Shown here piece by piece: positions 45,731-55,230 of a stretch of DNA of 64,000 nucleotides. The stretch is from assembly GCA_002306815.1 (NCBI GenBank), contig DBTA01000036.1, forward strand, positions 1 to 64,000. Reading direction: 5' to 3'. Source of the stretch: Dehalococcoidia bacterium UBA1328. Lineage in GTDB: Bacteria; Chloroflexota; Dehalococcoidia; Lucifugimonadales; Lucifugimonadaceae. A model generated the notes under the pieces. The model saw only the letters and a program-made list of their open reading frames with translations, was not told the origin of the DNA and did not search any database. The position numbers were made by a program, and so were the translations under genes. How positions within the stretch are numbered: position 1 is the first letter of the stretch; every line of letters begins with the position of its first letter.

Positions 45731-46885
45731 CTAAACCGAGTATCCGACCGATCCATCTTCTCGCATTGGAATCAGCTGGAGATTGCGAGGTTCGTAAGGC
45801 TGCGACCGATAGCCATCTACTTCAAGATCAATACCAATGCCCACGGAATCAGGAACGGGTATGTATCCGCCTTCCCTTTTCCAGGCGGTGTTAAACATCG
45901 CGTTGAACGGTTGTTCGTCTTCTCGAGACCATTCCTGTGTGAGGAAGTTAGGAATGCTGGCGTCGATCGAACATGCGGCGGCCGTTATCACCGGGCCGAG
46001 GAAATTGTGGGTAACAAGAGCCGAGTGATACGACTCTGCAATTCCGGCAATTTTCTTCACAGACGTAATACCACCGGCGAGACCTACATCTGGACGAGCG
46101 TACTGGCTTCCGCCAGCTTCGAACATTTCTCGGAACTCCCAGATCGAATGCATTCGCTCACCGTTAGCCAGTGGCAAAGTCGTTCGCTGGGCTACTTCGG
46201 CTTGTGATTTGATCGAGTCAATCTGAACAGGATCTTCATAGAACATCGGCTGGAACTCGACCAGTTGTTCGGCAAGCGCAATGGCCACCATCGGAGTGAG
46301 TTTGCGGTGAATTTCTAGGATGATGTCGACGTCGAGACCCGCGCCTTCTCGCATTGCCGCGACGTTTTCTCGAGTGTCGTGAATGAGACGTGGAAGGGTC
46401 ATCGACTGGAATCCGTCCGGAAGCGGATCGGTCTTAATTGCCGTGAATCCTTCTTCGGTGGCATCTCGAGCGTTCAACATAAGGCCTTGGGCGGTCGTGC
46501 CTTGATCTGCCGCATCTGGACGTATTCCACCCATCAATAAGTGCAAACGAATCTTATCGCGAGTCTTACCGCCAAGAAGTTGCCAAACTGGTGCACCTAA
46601 CGACTTGCCCTTGATGTCCCACAAGGCGATATCGATTGCGCTTACCGCACCTGAAACCACAGAACCGCGGAACGGTCCCATTCGATACATGTACTGCCAG
46701 TGATGTTCGATATCGAGTGGATCTTTGCCAACAAGATAGTCAGCGAACTTTTTTACAACTGCGTCTGTAGCTTCCAGGTAACCCCAGCAAGCCGACTGCC
46801 CGACACCAACCAGTCCCGTATCTGTAATTATCCGGACGATCTGGCTGCTTCCGGCAAGTCTAGATTCGACTCGTTCTATTTTCAT
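45731..46885 (-). CDS. Enolase-superfamily enzyme, galactonate/mannonate dehydratase-like (ExH)
   Basis: Third superfamily member, 384 residues. The usual KxK is KTD (K151, D153), and the next strand gives E191-x-H193 (LEIHRK), resembling the DxH motif of acid-sugar dehydratases. Further ligands are E217 (YEDP) and E243 (NGERM); then D266 (RPDVGLAGG) and H293 (VTHNF). It most likely dehydrates an acid sugar, but specificity cannot be read. It lies between the M1 peptidase and a HAD phosphatase on the same strand. Confidence 0.88.
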   Translation of the reverse strand: MKIERVESRLAGSSQIVRIITDTGLVGVGQSACWGYLEATDAVVKKFADYLVGKDPLDIEHHWQYMYRMGPFRGSVVSGAVSAIDIALWDIKGKSLGAPVWQLLGGKTRDKIRLHLLMGGIRPDAADQGTTAQGLMLNARDATEEGFTAIKTDPLPDGFQSMTLPRLIHDTRENVAAMREGAGLDVDIILEIHRKLTPMVAIALAEQLVEFQPMFYEDPVQIDSIKSQAEVAQRTTLPLANGERMHSIWEFREMFEAGGSQYARPDVGLAGGITSVKKIAGIAESYHSALVTHNFLGPVITAAACSIDASIPNFLTQEWSREDEQPFNAMFNTAWKREGGYIPVPDSVGIGIDLEVDGYRSQPYEPRNLQLIPMREDGSVGYSV

Positions 46886-46971
46886 TTCAAATAGCTTTCT
46901 GAGCGTTTGTGAACTGTTGGCTTCGCCTACGGTACGGTTCTTACACTAACTTACGATGATGATAATACGCA

Positions 46972-47691
46972 TTATTCGGCGTTCATCTCGGCAATTATGG
47001 ATATTGTTGACGCCATATCTGTAGCTCTGGGGTGAGTTACGTAGTTAAGGTGGCCGTTGAAACGGTCGATCAATACCGGGTTTATTCCAACTGCGACCGC
47101 CCCTTGAATATCCGATTCCAATTGGTCGCCGACAACCACCGCCTCTGAAGCAGTTACTTCCGCTTTCTCAAGTGCAACTTTGAAAATGTATGAATCGGGC
47201 TTTTCAACTCCGGTTTCGCCAGATGTGACAGCGAAATCCAAGTGCCCTGTTAGGCCCATTTCCTCACAGAGTCGGTCGCTGGTCGAATTCATGTTCGAAA
47301 TTACCCCAACGACAAATCCTGAGCCACGCAACCGCGCCAAGCCGTCTATAACGTCCGGGAAAAGAACAATCCGGTACTCCTGCTTGCGTACCTCAGCCCA
47401 GATCTCACCCGCAAGAGTCAGATCAACCTCGTGACCTGCACCCTGAAGGACAAGTTGTTCGTACCGTGAAAAAAACGTCCATTGTTCGTTGCCGTTCATT
47501 TTTCGAATTGGCTTTGTCGAGTTTTGGCGCGTCATGAACTCGTCGGCAAGGTGATAACCGGCATCGACACCATCTCGGTTAACATCCAGTCCAAACTTCG
47601 AAGCCGCCTGTTGCTGGATCTGCTCGCGAGGTGGGTCAAACCCCGCCAGCGTCCCATACATGTCAAATAAAACGGCTTTTATACGCGGCAT
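46972..47691 (-). CDS. HAD-superfamily hydrolase
   Basis: Phosphatase-like protein of 239 residues. Motif I is VLFDMYGTLAGFD (nucleophile Asp, with Tyr replacing the common second-Asp neighbour), motif II VISNMNSTSD, motif III Lys in GVEKPDSYIFKVAL, motif IV VVGDQLESDIQGAVAVG. A helical cap follows motif I (about 15-100). This is the subfamily I arrangement typical of small-molecule phosphatases or haloacid dehalogenases. The substrate is unknown. The ATG is at 47691. Confidence 0.92.
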   Translation of the reverse strand: MPRIKAVLFDMYGTLAGFDPPREQIQQQAASKFGLDVNRDGVDAGYHLADEFMTRQNSTKPIRKMNGNEQWTFFSRYEQLVLQGAGHEVDLTLAGEIWAEVRKQEYRIVLFPDVIDGLARLRGSGFVVGVISNMNSTSDRLCEEMGLTGHLDFAVTSGETGVEKPDSYIFKVALEKAEVTASEAVVVGDQLESDIQGAVAVGINPVLIDRFNGHLNYVTHPRATDMASTISIIAEMNAE

Positions 47692-47707
47692 TCGTTTCTC
47701 ATTTCAT

Positions 47708-48177
47708 CTAACCGATCGGTTGAACTTCAAGCACAGCGGCGCCAACCCATACAGCACCTGCTTGCTTAAGCGATACTGCCGCATAATCGATCGTAATTCC
47801 CGTAGTGAACACATCATCAATGAGTAGCACTCGTTTTCCAGTCAAAGTGTTCTCATGGTTAGTAACCACGTTGAATACGCCTTGCACCGCTCTTTTTTGA
47901 CAGCCGGGCTAGATTGCTCGGACTGTGCATCTGTCGCGACTGTCCTGACTGTGGTTTTCGGCGCAATCCCCATACTTAACTATTTCACCAATCCTCGAGC
48001 TGTTAGATCAGATTGATTGAATCCACGAGATCGCAGTTTGGACTTGTGCCGTGAAATCTGAACAATCAAAACAGTAAATGCCTTGTTGAGGGCTTCGATA
48101 TCAAATATTTCTGCGAGAGTTCCGCCCAGAGCTTGAACATCATCGAATTTTAAAGTTCTTGTCGCAATCCCAACTGG
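47708..48177 (-). pseudogene. comF: Decayed comF-like phosphoribosyltransferase remnant
   Basis: No intact frame, but conceptual reading on the minus strand shows ComF pieces in order. First (from 48177) comes GIATRTLKFDDVQALGGTLAEIF and RHKSKLRSRGFNQSDLTARG, ending at TAG 47980-47982. In another frame, to the stop at 47708-47710, comes KRAVQGVFNVV, TGKRVLLIDDVFTTGITIDY (the PRPP-binding motif) and LKQAGAVWVGAAVLEV. At least two frame breaks lie between them, one plausibly at the A6 run near 47896. The N-terminal zinc-finger part expected of ComF is missing. A genuine relic, not a working gene. Confidence 0.82.
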
Positions 48178-48214
48178 CTAAGCATGCAAGAAGGAGACGT
48201 AAAGTCGATTAGCC

Positions 48215-51200
48215 TTAAGGCGTGTACTCATAAATCACCACAGGCGTCTCTAGACCATCAGCTATCATCGCCTCTGTTGGATACACCTTAACAAGCCCGT
48301 CTGTAGCCATTCGATCGAACTTCTTCAGTCCCTGCTCAAGGTACTTCGCCTGCTCCAACTCACCAACGTATACGTATTTCACGTTGTATTTATCAAGAAC
48401 CTCAAGTGCATCGCGCCGCAGAGTAGAAGTAAAGAACTGATCAACCTCATCTCTTCTCTTCGAAACGGTGTAGGCGTATTCAACACGCTGTTGTCGTTGA
48501 TGCCAATCCCAACCAATAACTGCTGGAAGTCCCGTGTAAATAGAAACCCGGTTGCCCCATCGATACTGGTCGCTTAGACCCTCGATAATTACGGGGGAAC
48601 CTTCGACGTTCTCCTGCATCCAAGTGATGGCGTCGTAGTCATGTTTGAGAGTAAGTTGACCTTCGTGGTCGTTGTATGTCACCGACCCCATGTACGCCAT
48701 GCCGTCCAACGCGAGTCCGCTGTGCCCGAATCGTTCGGCATTCCGATCACGGGTTCCGAGAATCGGGTAAACCATCGCCCCAACGATCAACACCGCAAGC
48801 GCAGTTAGCCAAACCCCACGAGCCGGTCCCAGTTTCGAGAGCGAAAGTTTTCCGGCGCCTGCGAGAAACCATAGGAAGTACGCCGAAGCCATTCCTAGTA
48901 GCACCCATGCTTGCAAATAGAACTTGAATACGGTGTTCATACGCCCAATGTCGTCTTTGACGGTGAACATATCGACCCCAGCAGCGATTGCCATTGCCAT
49001 CACGACCATACCAACGGCTACGAACATGTACCTCGCTTCCGCCAATCCTGAACGAATTGCTGTGAAACCAGCACCAAGTGTCGAAGCACCTACGATCACT
49101 GCGAAAGCAATCGTGGCGTAGCCCGTAAGTGCCAGAGCCGCGACTCCTGCCATCACTAAAACCAGGACAATTTTCCATCCCCACGCGGAAATGCCCGACC
49201 CGGGTGCAGGTCCACTTCTAAGAACGGCGAGTGATTCACCGAGTCGTTCTCGCCAAACGTAGACAAGCCAGCTGATCACGACGAATAGGAAAATTGAGTG
49301 GATGACGAGGTATCGCCACAGGATCGTGGTGAACTCGCTTCGAAGCACTCCATTGTTGAACAGTTCAAAATTCGAGTGGAACGGCAAATATACAACGTGA
49401 CCGACCGCCAACACGAATCCAGCTGAGATACCTCCGAGGAACAGTCGTTCGAAGATGGATTTGTCGGTTACGAGCAACTGACCGATCACGAGAAATCCGC
49501 CTGCCATCAAGAGTTGAGTCGGAAAGTCCCAGGCGTTGATAGTCCTCAATGAACCCAGCAACACACCCAAGATAAATAACCCGCTCAACGTCTCCAAGGC
49601 TGGGCGTTTCCTTCCGATACGCAAGAACACCGCGATTGTTGCAGCGAGAGCAGCGATCGCGATTGGAATCGCGATCAAATGGGCGTGGAGATCTGCGAAA
49701 AGGAAAGTGAAGAACGGGAATTCGGTGATCTCATTACCAGGGGATCCTGGCTCCATCATTCTCGAGCTCCGCCAGAAGTCGAAGAAGCCAAACGGCTCGT
49801 CCAGAAACAGCGTTCGACCAACACCGGCGAGCACTTGAAGAAGACCGTCGATATTCCCTGCTATCGAAACGAAAACAATTGCTAGCAGACCTGCAGCAAC
49901 CGGCGAATTCTTCGACCATGGTGGGATTTGTCGAGCCCGAAGTGTCATTTCGGCAAGTCCATGAACAAACGCGTAAACCCCAGCGATGGTCAGCATGAAC
50001 AGCAGTGGTACGGCGAGGTTGTAAGCGACAGAGGGAACGATTCCGGTGAATCGGATCAGCGTGGCGATCATGAACTGTCCGAAATAGTAGTAGTTCAAAT
50101 ATCCGCCAGCATGCCATGGGTCATATGGTGGGATCGTGGCGCTCTTCACTACGGCGTTCAGGTAGGCGAAGTCCATCGGTTTTTCGCCACCCTTCCAAGG
50201 GTGCCAAAGGTCGGGATTAGCTGCACGTATTAGCAAAAGAGCTGAAAATCCGACCAACAGTAGAAGTTCAAGCCTCAAGAATCGCTTTTGGTTTAATGTC
50301 AGGTGATTCAAGAGATCTTTTCCGGTCGCTCGGACAAAACCAAACGAGACTACGGCAAGCACGGCTAAAGCCAGCAGCACCGCGCCAAAGCTGAACTCAA
50401 GGATCCCTGCGCTCACAATTAGCCACGCCGTTGTCGAAACAAGCAAGAGCCCTAGCGGCTTGGCGAACAAATACCCGCGATCCGGCCACGGTCGAAACAC
50501 GACGAACGCGATTGGTAGCACAACCAGCGCAAACAGTTGCGCAGCCAGATACCAGACCACCGGCGTTAGCCAGTCCGGCAACCACCTCAGGAACGTGATC
50601 GACCTCCAGGTACCGCCACTCTGTTGAATCTTGGCTGCTTCGTCGGAAAGTAATAGTCCAACTTCGGCACGCCTGAAGTCGATGAGTGCCTCGCTCGATG
50701 CACCTATTTGGGTTTTCAGCAGTCGGTCTGAGTGTTGATCGACGTTTTTGAAGATGAAAGTTTGCGGGTGCTCGTAAACGGAGAAACTTTCATCTGCCCA
50801 ACCAAAACTGGCGGTAATAGTCCCGTCTGATGGTCTCTCAAACCCCGCAGGGGGGCCGAATTCGAGTCGAGCGAACGGATCTTCGTAGTAGTCGACGCCC
50901 AGCCCGCCAATATGTCGTCCCTCGGCGTGGACAAGCTCGAACCCGAGTTCACCCTTGAACATCTTCTCGTAGAACGTTGTTGTGACCGGGTAACGCTCTG
51001 GCAATCGCGGGATCGTTGCATACAAACGATTGCTCAGTAAAACAAAATAATCAGCGTCCGATATCAACGTAGCCAGCTGATCGAATTTCCTTGTGCTCTC
51101 GTCGTTGTATAGCTCTGCCCGTTCGTGCATATCGAGCCAAACCACGTTCGGAATGCCCTCTTCCCAATGCTCCTGAACAACCTTGTCGCCCAAGTCGGCG

Positions 51201-52627
51201 TTGTTCTCAAGCCACTCTGAAACGCCGTTGAGCGGATGCTGCCCGGCGTACACGTTCATGAACGAGAACGAATAGTGCGCGGTGAAAAACAGTACTATTG
51301 CTATAGGCAACGCCTGTAACCAGCGTCGATCCGGTTGTAGCGACTTGATGATTTCGAACAGCCACCAGAGCATGCGAGACCCGTAAAGAATCAGGAACGG
51401 TGTGATAGGCAGCATGTACCGCATGAACTTTACGTCGAACCATCCAGTGATCAGCAGGTAAGGGATCACCCATGCAAGGATGACAAGGTCAGCCTTACGT
51501 TGCGCCAGAATCCCAGCTACCACCGACGCGAGCAGCCCAAGCCATACCGTTACGCCCAGAATCGGACCTAATCCCCAGGTACCTAGCTGAACGATTTGGT
51601 AAACGTACTTCGAGGTGTCTTCATACTGCCTTGTGAATGGAAAGTCGACTTCTCGACGCACCATTTCGCCCTGTGTGGAAATGTTGTCGATATAGGTCTT
51701 CAAATCTAGGAACATGTACGGCTGCGTTACAACAAGCACCGCAAGTACCACTACACCGGCAACCACGACGTTGCGTAAAGCGATTCCACGCCGCATTGCA
51801 ATATCCATGACGCTGAGTCCACCCGCGTTGTATCGATCGCCAGACCGGGAGGTTGCGTATATCAAGTGGGCGAAAACGAGCGCTACCGCCAACGGAAGAA
51901 CCGAGAATTTGGTTGCCACCGCGCAGCCGAACATCACTGCGGCAATAACCGAATCGCGCCTTCGACCGTACTCGGCGACACGAATCGAGTAGTAGATCGT
52001 CCCGACAATGAACGTCGTCATGAACGTATCGACTGCGAAGAAATGACTCAGCTGTATTTGCTGAACGGCGATCGCCGAGAACAGTGCGGCAAGCAGACCA
52101 ACTCGATTGTTGAATACTGATCGTCCGATCTGAAACACCAACCAAACGGTCGCGAGGTCAGACAATGCAGATAAAGCTCTTCCCGCGTAACGAAGATCGA
52201 ACAGGCTCATCCACTTGTAAGGAGCTACAGCGTAGTGAACGATCTTTAGAGCGTAGTGCGGCAGGCTGCCCCAGTTGAACGAGCCTGGATTTAGCGTGCT
52301 GGCTTCTGGATCGGTCAGATCAGCCCACTCATCGCCTTCTGGAAATTGCAGATCGTAAACCTGAGAAAGGAACGCTCGCTCGTCGGGATGAAATAGACCG
52401 CCCTGGTCCCAGTTGATCCCGTACAACCTAAGTCCGATAGCAAGAAGAATAATCAGAGCAAGAAGTATTCGCGTGGGGACGCGACGAACTGACGATCTTT
52501 TATCGCTTGCGACCGAATGGGTTGATTTTTCATTTTCCGGCGTCGGCGCAGCGGCTGTGCCGCCTATTTCCGGATTCGATGCAGGAGCTGCCTGCTGACC
52601 AGACCCTGCACTCTGAGCTTTTTGCAT
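48215..52627 (-). CDS. Giant membrane protein: GT39/PMT-like glycosyltransferase fused to YYY (DUF2298) domain
   Basis: 1470-residue polytopic protein. The N-terminal disordered stretch (1-45) is followed by a GT-C fold: GINWDQGGLFHPDERAF has the acidic pair of protein-mannosyl/arabinosyl transferases, with about nine helices and a soluble region (about 455-660) holding LEFGPPAGFER. After about 740 comes the YYY module with YLNYYYFGQFMIATLIRF, GNEITEFPFFTFLFADLHAHL and many helices, ending in a soluble C-terminal part (DYDAITWMQENVEGSPVIIE). This is the domain known from Chloroflexi and archaea. Probably transfers sugars from a lipid carrier outside the membrane; this is inference. No near neighbours share the function. 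Confidence 0.9.
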   Translation of the reverse strand: MQKAQSAGSGQQAAPASNPEIGGTAAAPTPENEKSTHSVASDKRSSVRRVPTRILLALIILLAIGLRLYGINWDQGGLFHPDERAFLSQVYDLQFPEGDEWADLTDPEASTLNPGSFNWGSLPHYALKIVHYAVAPYKWMSLFDLRYAGRALSALSDLATVWLVFQIGRSVFNNRVGLLAALFSAIAVQQIQLSHFFAVDTFMTTFIVGTIYYSIRVAEYGRRRDSVIAAVMFGCAVATKFSVLPLAVALVFAHLIYATSRSGDRYNAGGLSVMDIAMRRGIALRNVVVAGVVVLAVLVVTQPYMFLDLKTYIDNISTQGEMVRREVDFPFTRQYEDTSKYVYQIVQLGTWGLGPILGVTVWLGLLASVVAGILAQRKADLVILAWVIPYLLITGWFDVKFMRYMLPITPFLILYGSRMLWWLFEIIKSLQPDRRWLQALPIAIVLFFTAHYSFSFMNVYAGQHPLNGVSEWLENNADLGDKVVQEHWEEGIPNVVWLDMHERAELYNDESTRKFDQLATLISDADYFVLLSNRLYATIPRLPERYPVTTTFYEKMFKGELGFELVHAEGRHIGGLGVDYYEDPFARLEFGPPAGFERPSDGTITASFGWADESFSVYEHPQTFIFKNVDQHSDRLLKTQIGASSEALIDFRRAEVGLLLSDEAAKIQQSGGTWRSITFLRWLPDWLTPVVWYLAAQLFALVVLPIAFVVFRPWPDRGYLFAKPLGLLLVSTTAWLIVSAGILEFSFGAVLLALAVLAVVSFGFVRATGKDLLNHLTLNQKRFLRLELLLLVGFSALLLIRAANPDLWHPWKGGEKPMDFAYLNAVVKSATIPPYDPWHAGGYLNYYYFGQFMIATLIRFTGIVPSVAYNLAVPLLFMLTIAGVYAFVHGLAEMTLRARQIPPWSKNSPVAAGLLAIVFVSIAGNIDGLLQVLAGVGRTLFLDEPFGFFDFWRSSRMMEPGSPGNEITEFPFFTFLFADLHAHLIAIPIAIAALAATIAVFLRIGRKRPALETLSGLFILGVLLGSLRTINAWDFPTQLLMAGGFLVIGQLLVTDKSIFERLFLGGISAGFVLAVGHVVYLPFHSNFELFNNGVLRSEFTTILWRYLVIHSIFLFVVISWLVYVWRERLGESLAVLRSGPAPGSGISAWGWKIVLVLVMAGVAALALTGYATIAFAVIVGASTLGAGFTAIRSGLAEARYMFVAVGMVVMAMAIAAGVDMFTVKDDIGRMNTVFKFYLQAWVLLGMASAYFLWFLAGAGKLSLSKLGPARGVWLTALAVLIVGAMVYPILGTRDRNAERFGHSGLALDGMAYMGSVTYNDHEGQLTLKHDYDAITWMQENVEGSPVIIEGLSDQYRWGNRVSIYTGLPAVIGWDWHQRQQRVEYAYTVSKRRDEVDQFFTSTLRRDALEVLDKYNVKYVYVGELEQAKYLEQGLKKFDRMATDGLVKVYPTEAMIADGLETPVVIYEYTP

Positions 52628-52846
52628 GACGAGGAATTCTATCGGTGCGACCTGACCGGGCGCAGCAGATTCTGTTGTTCTCTGTACGTCAACAATCTAA
52701 ATAACGACTCATGAGAGTCTAAACCGACGGTATCTAACGTATATGTTTGACCGTCGACTATCCCACATCTACGCTTGATTCCTGCGTTCACAAAATGTGG
52801 AACATGCACGAAAATCACTCTGCCGAACGAAAGCAACAGAACTCAC

Positions 52847-54148
52847 TTGACCAAATCCGAAACCCAGTCGCTCGTAACCAGTTCGTTTGACCGAACCGTC
52901 CTTCCCAACGGTCTGAGAGTTCTCACAAGCACCTTCCAACACACCAACGCAGTAAGCATTATTTTCTTATTCGGTGCGGGGTCACGTTACGAAACCCCGG
53001 AACTTGCGGGGGCGTCTCATCTCTTCGAGCACATGCTCTTTAAAGGAACTGAATCACGACCTACACCACGCGAAATTTCTGAGGTTGTTGAAGGCGTTGG
53101 CGGTACTCTCAACGCATTCACAGATCGGGAAGTTACCGGTTACTGGTGCCGTGTCGCTCAGCCAAACTATCGCGACAGCATCGACCTACTTGCCGACATG
53201 ACCTTGAATTCTCTATTCAAGGACGAAGACATCGCCAAAGAGAAGCAAGTCGTCTACGAAGAGATCAGGGCTTCACACGATTCACCCGGTGCGCGAGTTT
53301 CAATGATGCTCGACAACCTACTTTGGCCAGATCAACCACTGGGCCGTGATATCGCTGGCTCTGTGGAATCGGTTGGAGCAATTTCACGAGAAGATATGCT
53401 CAAATATCTCGAAACTCAGTACGTTGCGTCGAACACAGTCATCGCGGTGGCAGGAAACGTCGATCACAAGGAAGTGGTCGATCAGGTAAGCGAACTTATT
53501 GGCGGACTTCACGACGGTGAAATACTTCCAATGTTCCCGTACGAGGCAAAGCAGCCACAAAAAAGGGTAGCTCTCGAATACCGTCCCACAGAGCAAGCGC
53601 ATGTTGCGTTTGGCCTGCCTGGACTCGCCGCTGATGATCCAGACCGACACGCTCTTTCGATCATGTCGGTGATTCTTGGCGAAACGATGAGCAGTCGACT
53701 TTTCGAAGAAGTACGCGAACACCGTGGCCTCGCTTACGACATTCACAGTGGTGCGCACTTTTTGAGCGACACCGGAGCATTTGTCGTCGAATCAGGCATT
53801 GATCCCGCTAGAGTCGATGAGGCAATCCCGGTAATTCTTCATGAACTCGCAAAAATGCGCGAAGGCGTCACGGAAACCGAGTGGAAGCAAGCCCTAGAAC
53901 TCACCAAGGGACGAATGATGCTTCGGATGGAAGAGAGCCGTGCGGTTTCCAGCTTCCTCGGAATCCAGGAACTTTTACGTGACAACGTTGAAACCGTCGA
54001 CGAAATCCTCGCCAAAATATCTTCTGTATCCATGGAAGACATCAAGCGAGCCGCACAGCGTGTGATCAAAGCTGAAAACCTTGTGCTCTCTATCGTAGGA
54101 CCATTCGAGGACAACGAACACTTCGAATCAATGCTCACTTTCGAGTAG
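52847..54148 (+). CDS. M16 family zinc peptidase (processing peptidase type)
   Basis: Insulinase-like peptidase of about 434 residues. The inverted zinc site is H58-x-x-E61-H62 in SHLFEHMLFKG, with the third ligand Glu in VYEEIRASHD. FTDREVTGYWCRV and the C-terminal half-domain with RLFEEVREHRGLAYDIHSG also fit. The TTG at 52847 gives a family-like N-terminus (DRTVLPNGLRV at about 16). The frame opens at another TTG at 52775, which would add 24 residues without conservation. It is divergent from the giant membrane protein. Confidence 0.92.
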   Translation: MTKSETQSLVTSSFDRTVLPNGLRVLTSTFQHTNAVSIIFLFGAGSRYETPELAGASHLFEHMLFKGTESRPTPREISEVVEGVGGTLNAFTDREVTGYWCRVAQPNYRDSIDLLADMTLNSLFKDEDIAKEKQVVYEEIRASHDSPGARVSMMLDNLLWPDQPLGRDIAGSVESVGAISREDMLKYLETQYVASNTVIAVAGNVDHKEVVDQVSELIGGLHDGEILPMFPYEAKQPQKRVALEYRPTEQAHVAFGLPGLAADDPDRHALSIMSVILGETMSSRLFEEVREHRGLAYDIHSGAHFLSDTGAFVVESGIDPARVDEAIPVILHELAKMREGVTETEWKQALELTKGRMMLRMEESRAVSSFLGIQELLRDNVETVDEILAKISSVSMEDIKRAAQRVIKAENLVLSIVGPFEDNEHFESMLTFE

Positions 54149-54307
54149 CTTCCAGTAAACAACCTGATCTGCTTGAGACGGACAGTTACAACTGATCATC
54201 TCGGGCTTTACTCGCTAGAAACAAAAACAAAAAAACTCATAAAAATCGTTTAAGCGTGTAGAAAAAACGCTAGGGCTTGAAAAATAAACCGGCGTAGCTT
54301 GCTAGTC

Positions 54308-54799
54308 ATGTTGACAAGACAAGCACCTCCATCCGACTTCAAGTGGCAAGCGGACAACATCCGTGCCCTGCGTACTCACCTTGGTCTCTCACAAACTGCG
54401 CTTTCCCGAGAAATTGGCATTCGGCAGCAGACAATTAGTGAGTGGGAGACCGGGATGTATGCCCCTCGTGGAGCCAGCGTCACGATTCTCACACTCCTTG
54501 CCGTGAGCTCAAATTTCCAGTTCGAACCCGAAAAGGCTGAAGAGAGTAAGATTCGACCGTTGCTTAACGAGAAGACAGCCCGTCCGACTCAAAATCTCGC
54601 ACCACGAAGAGCTGCCGACGCCAGACCAGTATCCGCACGATCAGAGCATCCAGCACAGGCTCAACGCTTGACGTTTGAAGCAGCGAAAGCCGCTCAGACC
54701 GATCGACGAACAGGCACTTACAACTCGGTAATTCACAACTCAACGTATTTCGAGTCACGCTCAGCTGGTGCTGTGAACCGACTCGAAGTGCCCATGTAA
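54308..54799 (+). CDS. XRE-family DNA-binding protein
   Basis: 163 residues from the ATG at 54308 (TTG at 54299 is the alternative). An N-terminal helix-turn-helix of the Cro/CI type spans about 15-70: RALRTHLGLSQTALSREIGI, RQQTISEWETGMYAP, TILTLLAVSS. The remainder is Arg/Ala/Gln rich with no recognisable ligand or dimer domain. Upstream lies AT-rich sequence with repeated A-runs. The regulated genes are unknown. A hairpin that may terminate its transcript follows. Confidence 0.88.
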   Translation: MLTRQAPPSDFKWQADNIRALRTHLGLSQTALSREIGIRQQTISEWETGMYAPRGASVTILTLLAVSSNFQFEPEKAEESKIRPLLNEKTARPTQNLAPRRAADARPVSARSEHPAQAQRLTFEAAKAAQTDRRTGTYNSVIHNSTYFESRSAGAVNRLEVPM

Positions 54800-54831
54800 A
54801 CCGAGAAAAAGATGAATCACTTCTGACGCAG

Positions 54832-54866
54832 GAAACCTGTCTCGAATTCGACCAAGACAGGTTTCT
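54832..54866 (+). terminator. Hairpin after the XRE gene
   Basis: GAAACCTGTCT (54832-54842) and AGACAGGTTTC (54855-54865) form a perfect 11-base stem with a 12-base loop, then TATGTTT. It lies 33 bases past the XRE gene stop. The weak T-run leaves open an operator role for the next gene. Confidence 0.6.
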
Positions 54867-54945
54867 ATGTTTAAAAAGCAACGACTCTTTGACACTCCAC
54901 TCGTAACCAGAATACGATGGCGCAACGCGCAAACGGAGAAATCGC

Positions 54946-55182
54946 TTGGCTACCCGTGCATACATCCTGATTGAGACCGCAGTTGGCAAAACTAAGGACG
55001 TTTCAGTCGCGCTCAAGGGAATGGACATGATGAACTCAGTCGATACCGTTACGGGTCCGTGGGACATCATCGCCGTAGCCGAGGCTGATGACCTGCCAAG
55101 CATTGGCGATTTGATTAGCGACGGTATGCACGGAGTACCTGGAATCGTAAAAACCGTGACTTGCCTCTCGATGAGAAGCTAA
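54946..55182 (+). CDS. Stand-alone Lrp/AsnC ligand-binding (RAM) domain protein
   Basis: 78-residue protein with the beta-alpha-beta-beta-alpha-beta order of the RAM domain: AYILIETAVGKTKDVSVALK, VTGPWDIIAVAEADD, LPSIGDLISDGMHGVPGIVK, TVTCLSM. The DNA-binding half of Lrp is absent. Such single-domain proteins bind amino acids or modulate Lrp partners. The start is TTG at 54946 with GGAG (54935-54938) seven bases before it. It lies 48 bases upstream of an acyl-CoA dehydrogenase, perhaps in one transcript. Confidence 0.9.
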   Translation: MATRAYILIETAVGKTKDVSVALKGMDMMNSVDTVTGPWDIIAVAEADDLPSIGDLISDGMHGVPGIVKTVTCLSMRS

Positions 55183-55230
55183 TCTTTCAACAATCGGAAC
55201 CGTCCGATTACACGGGCGGAGAATCACACC

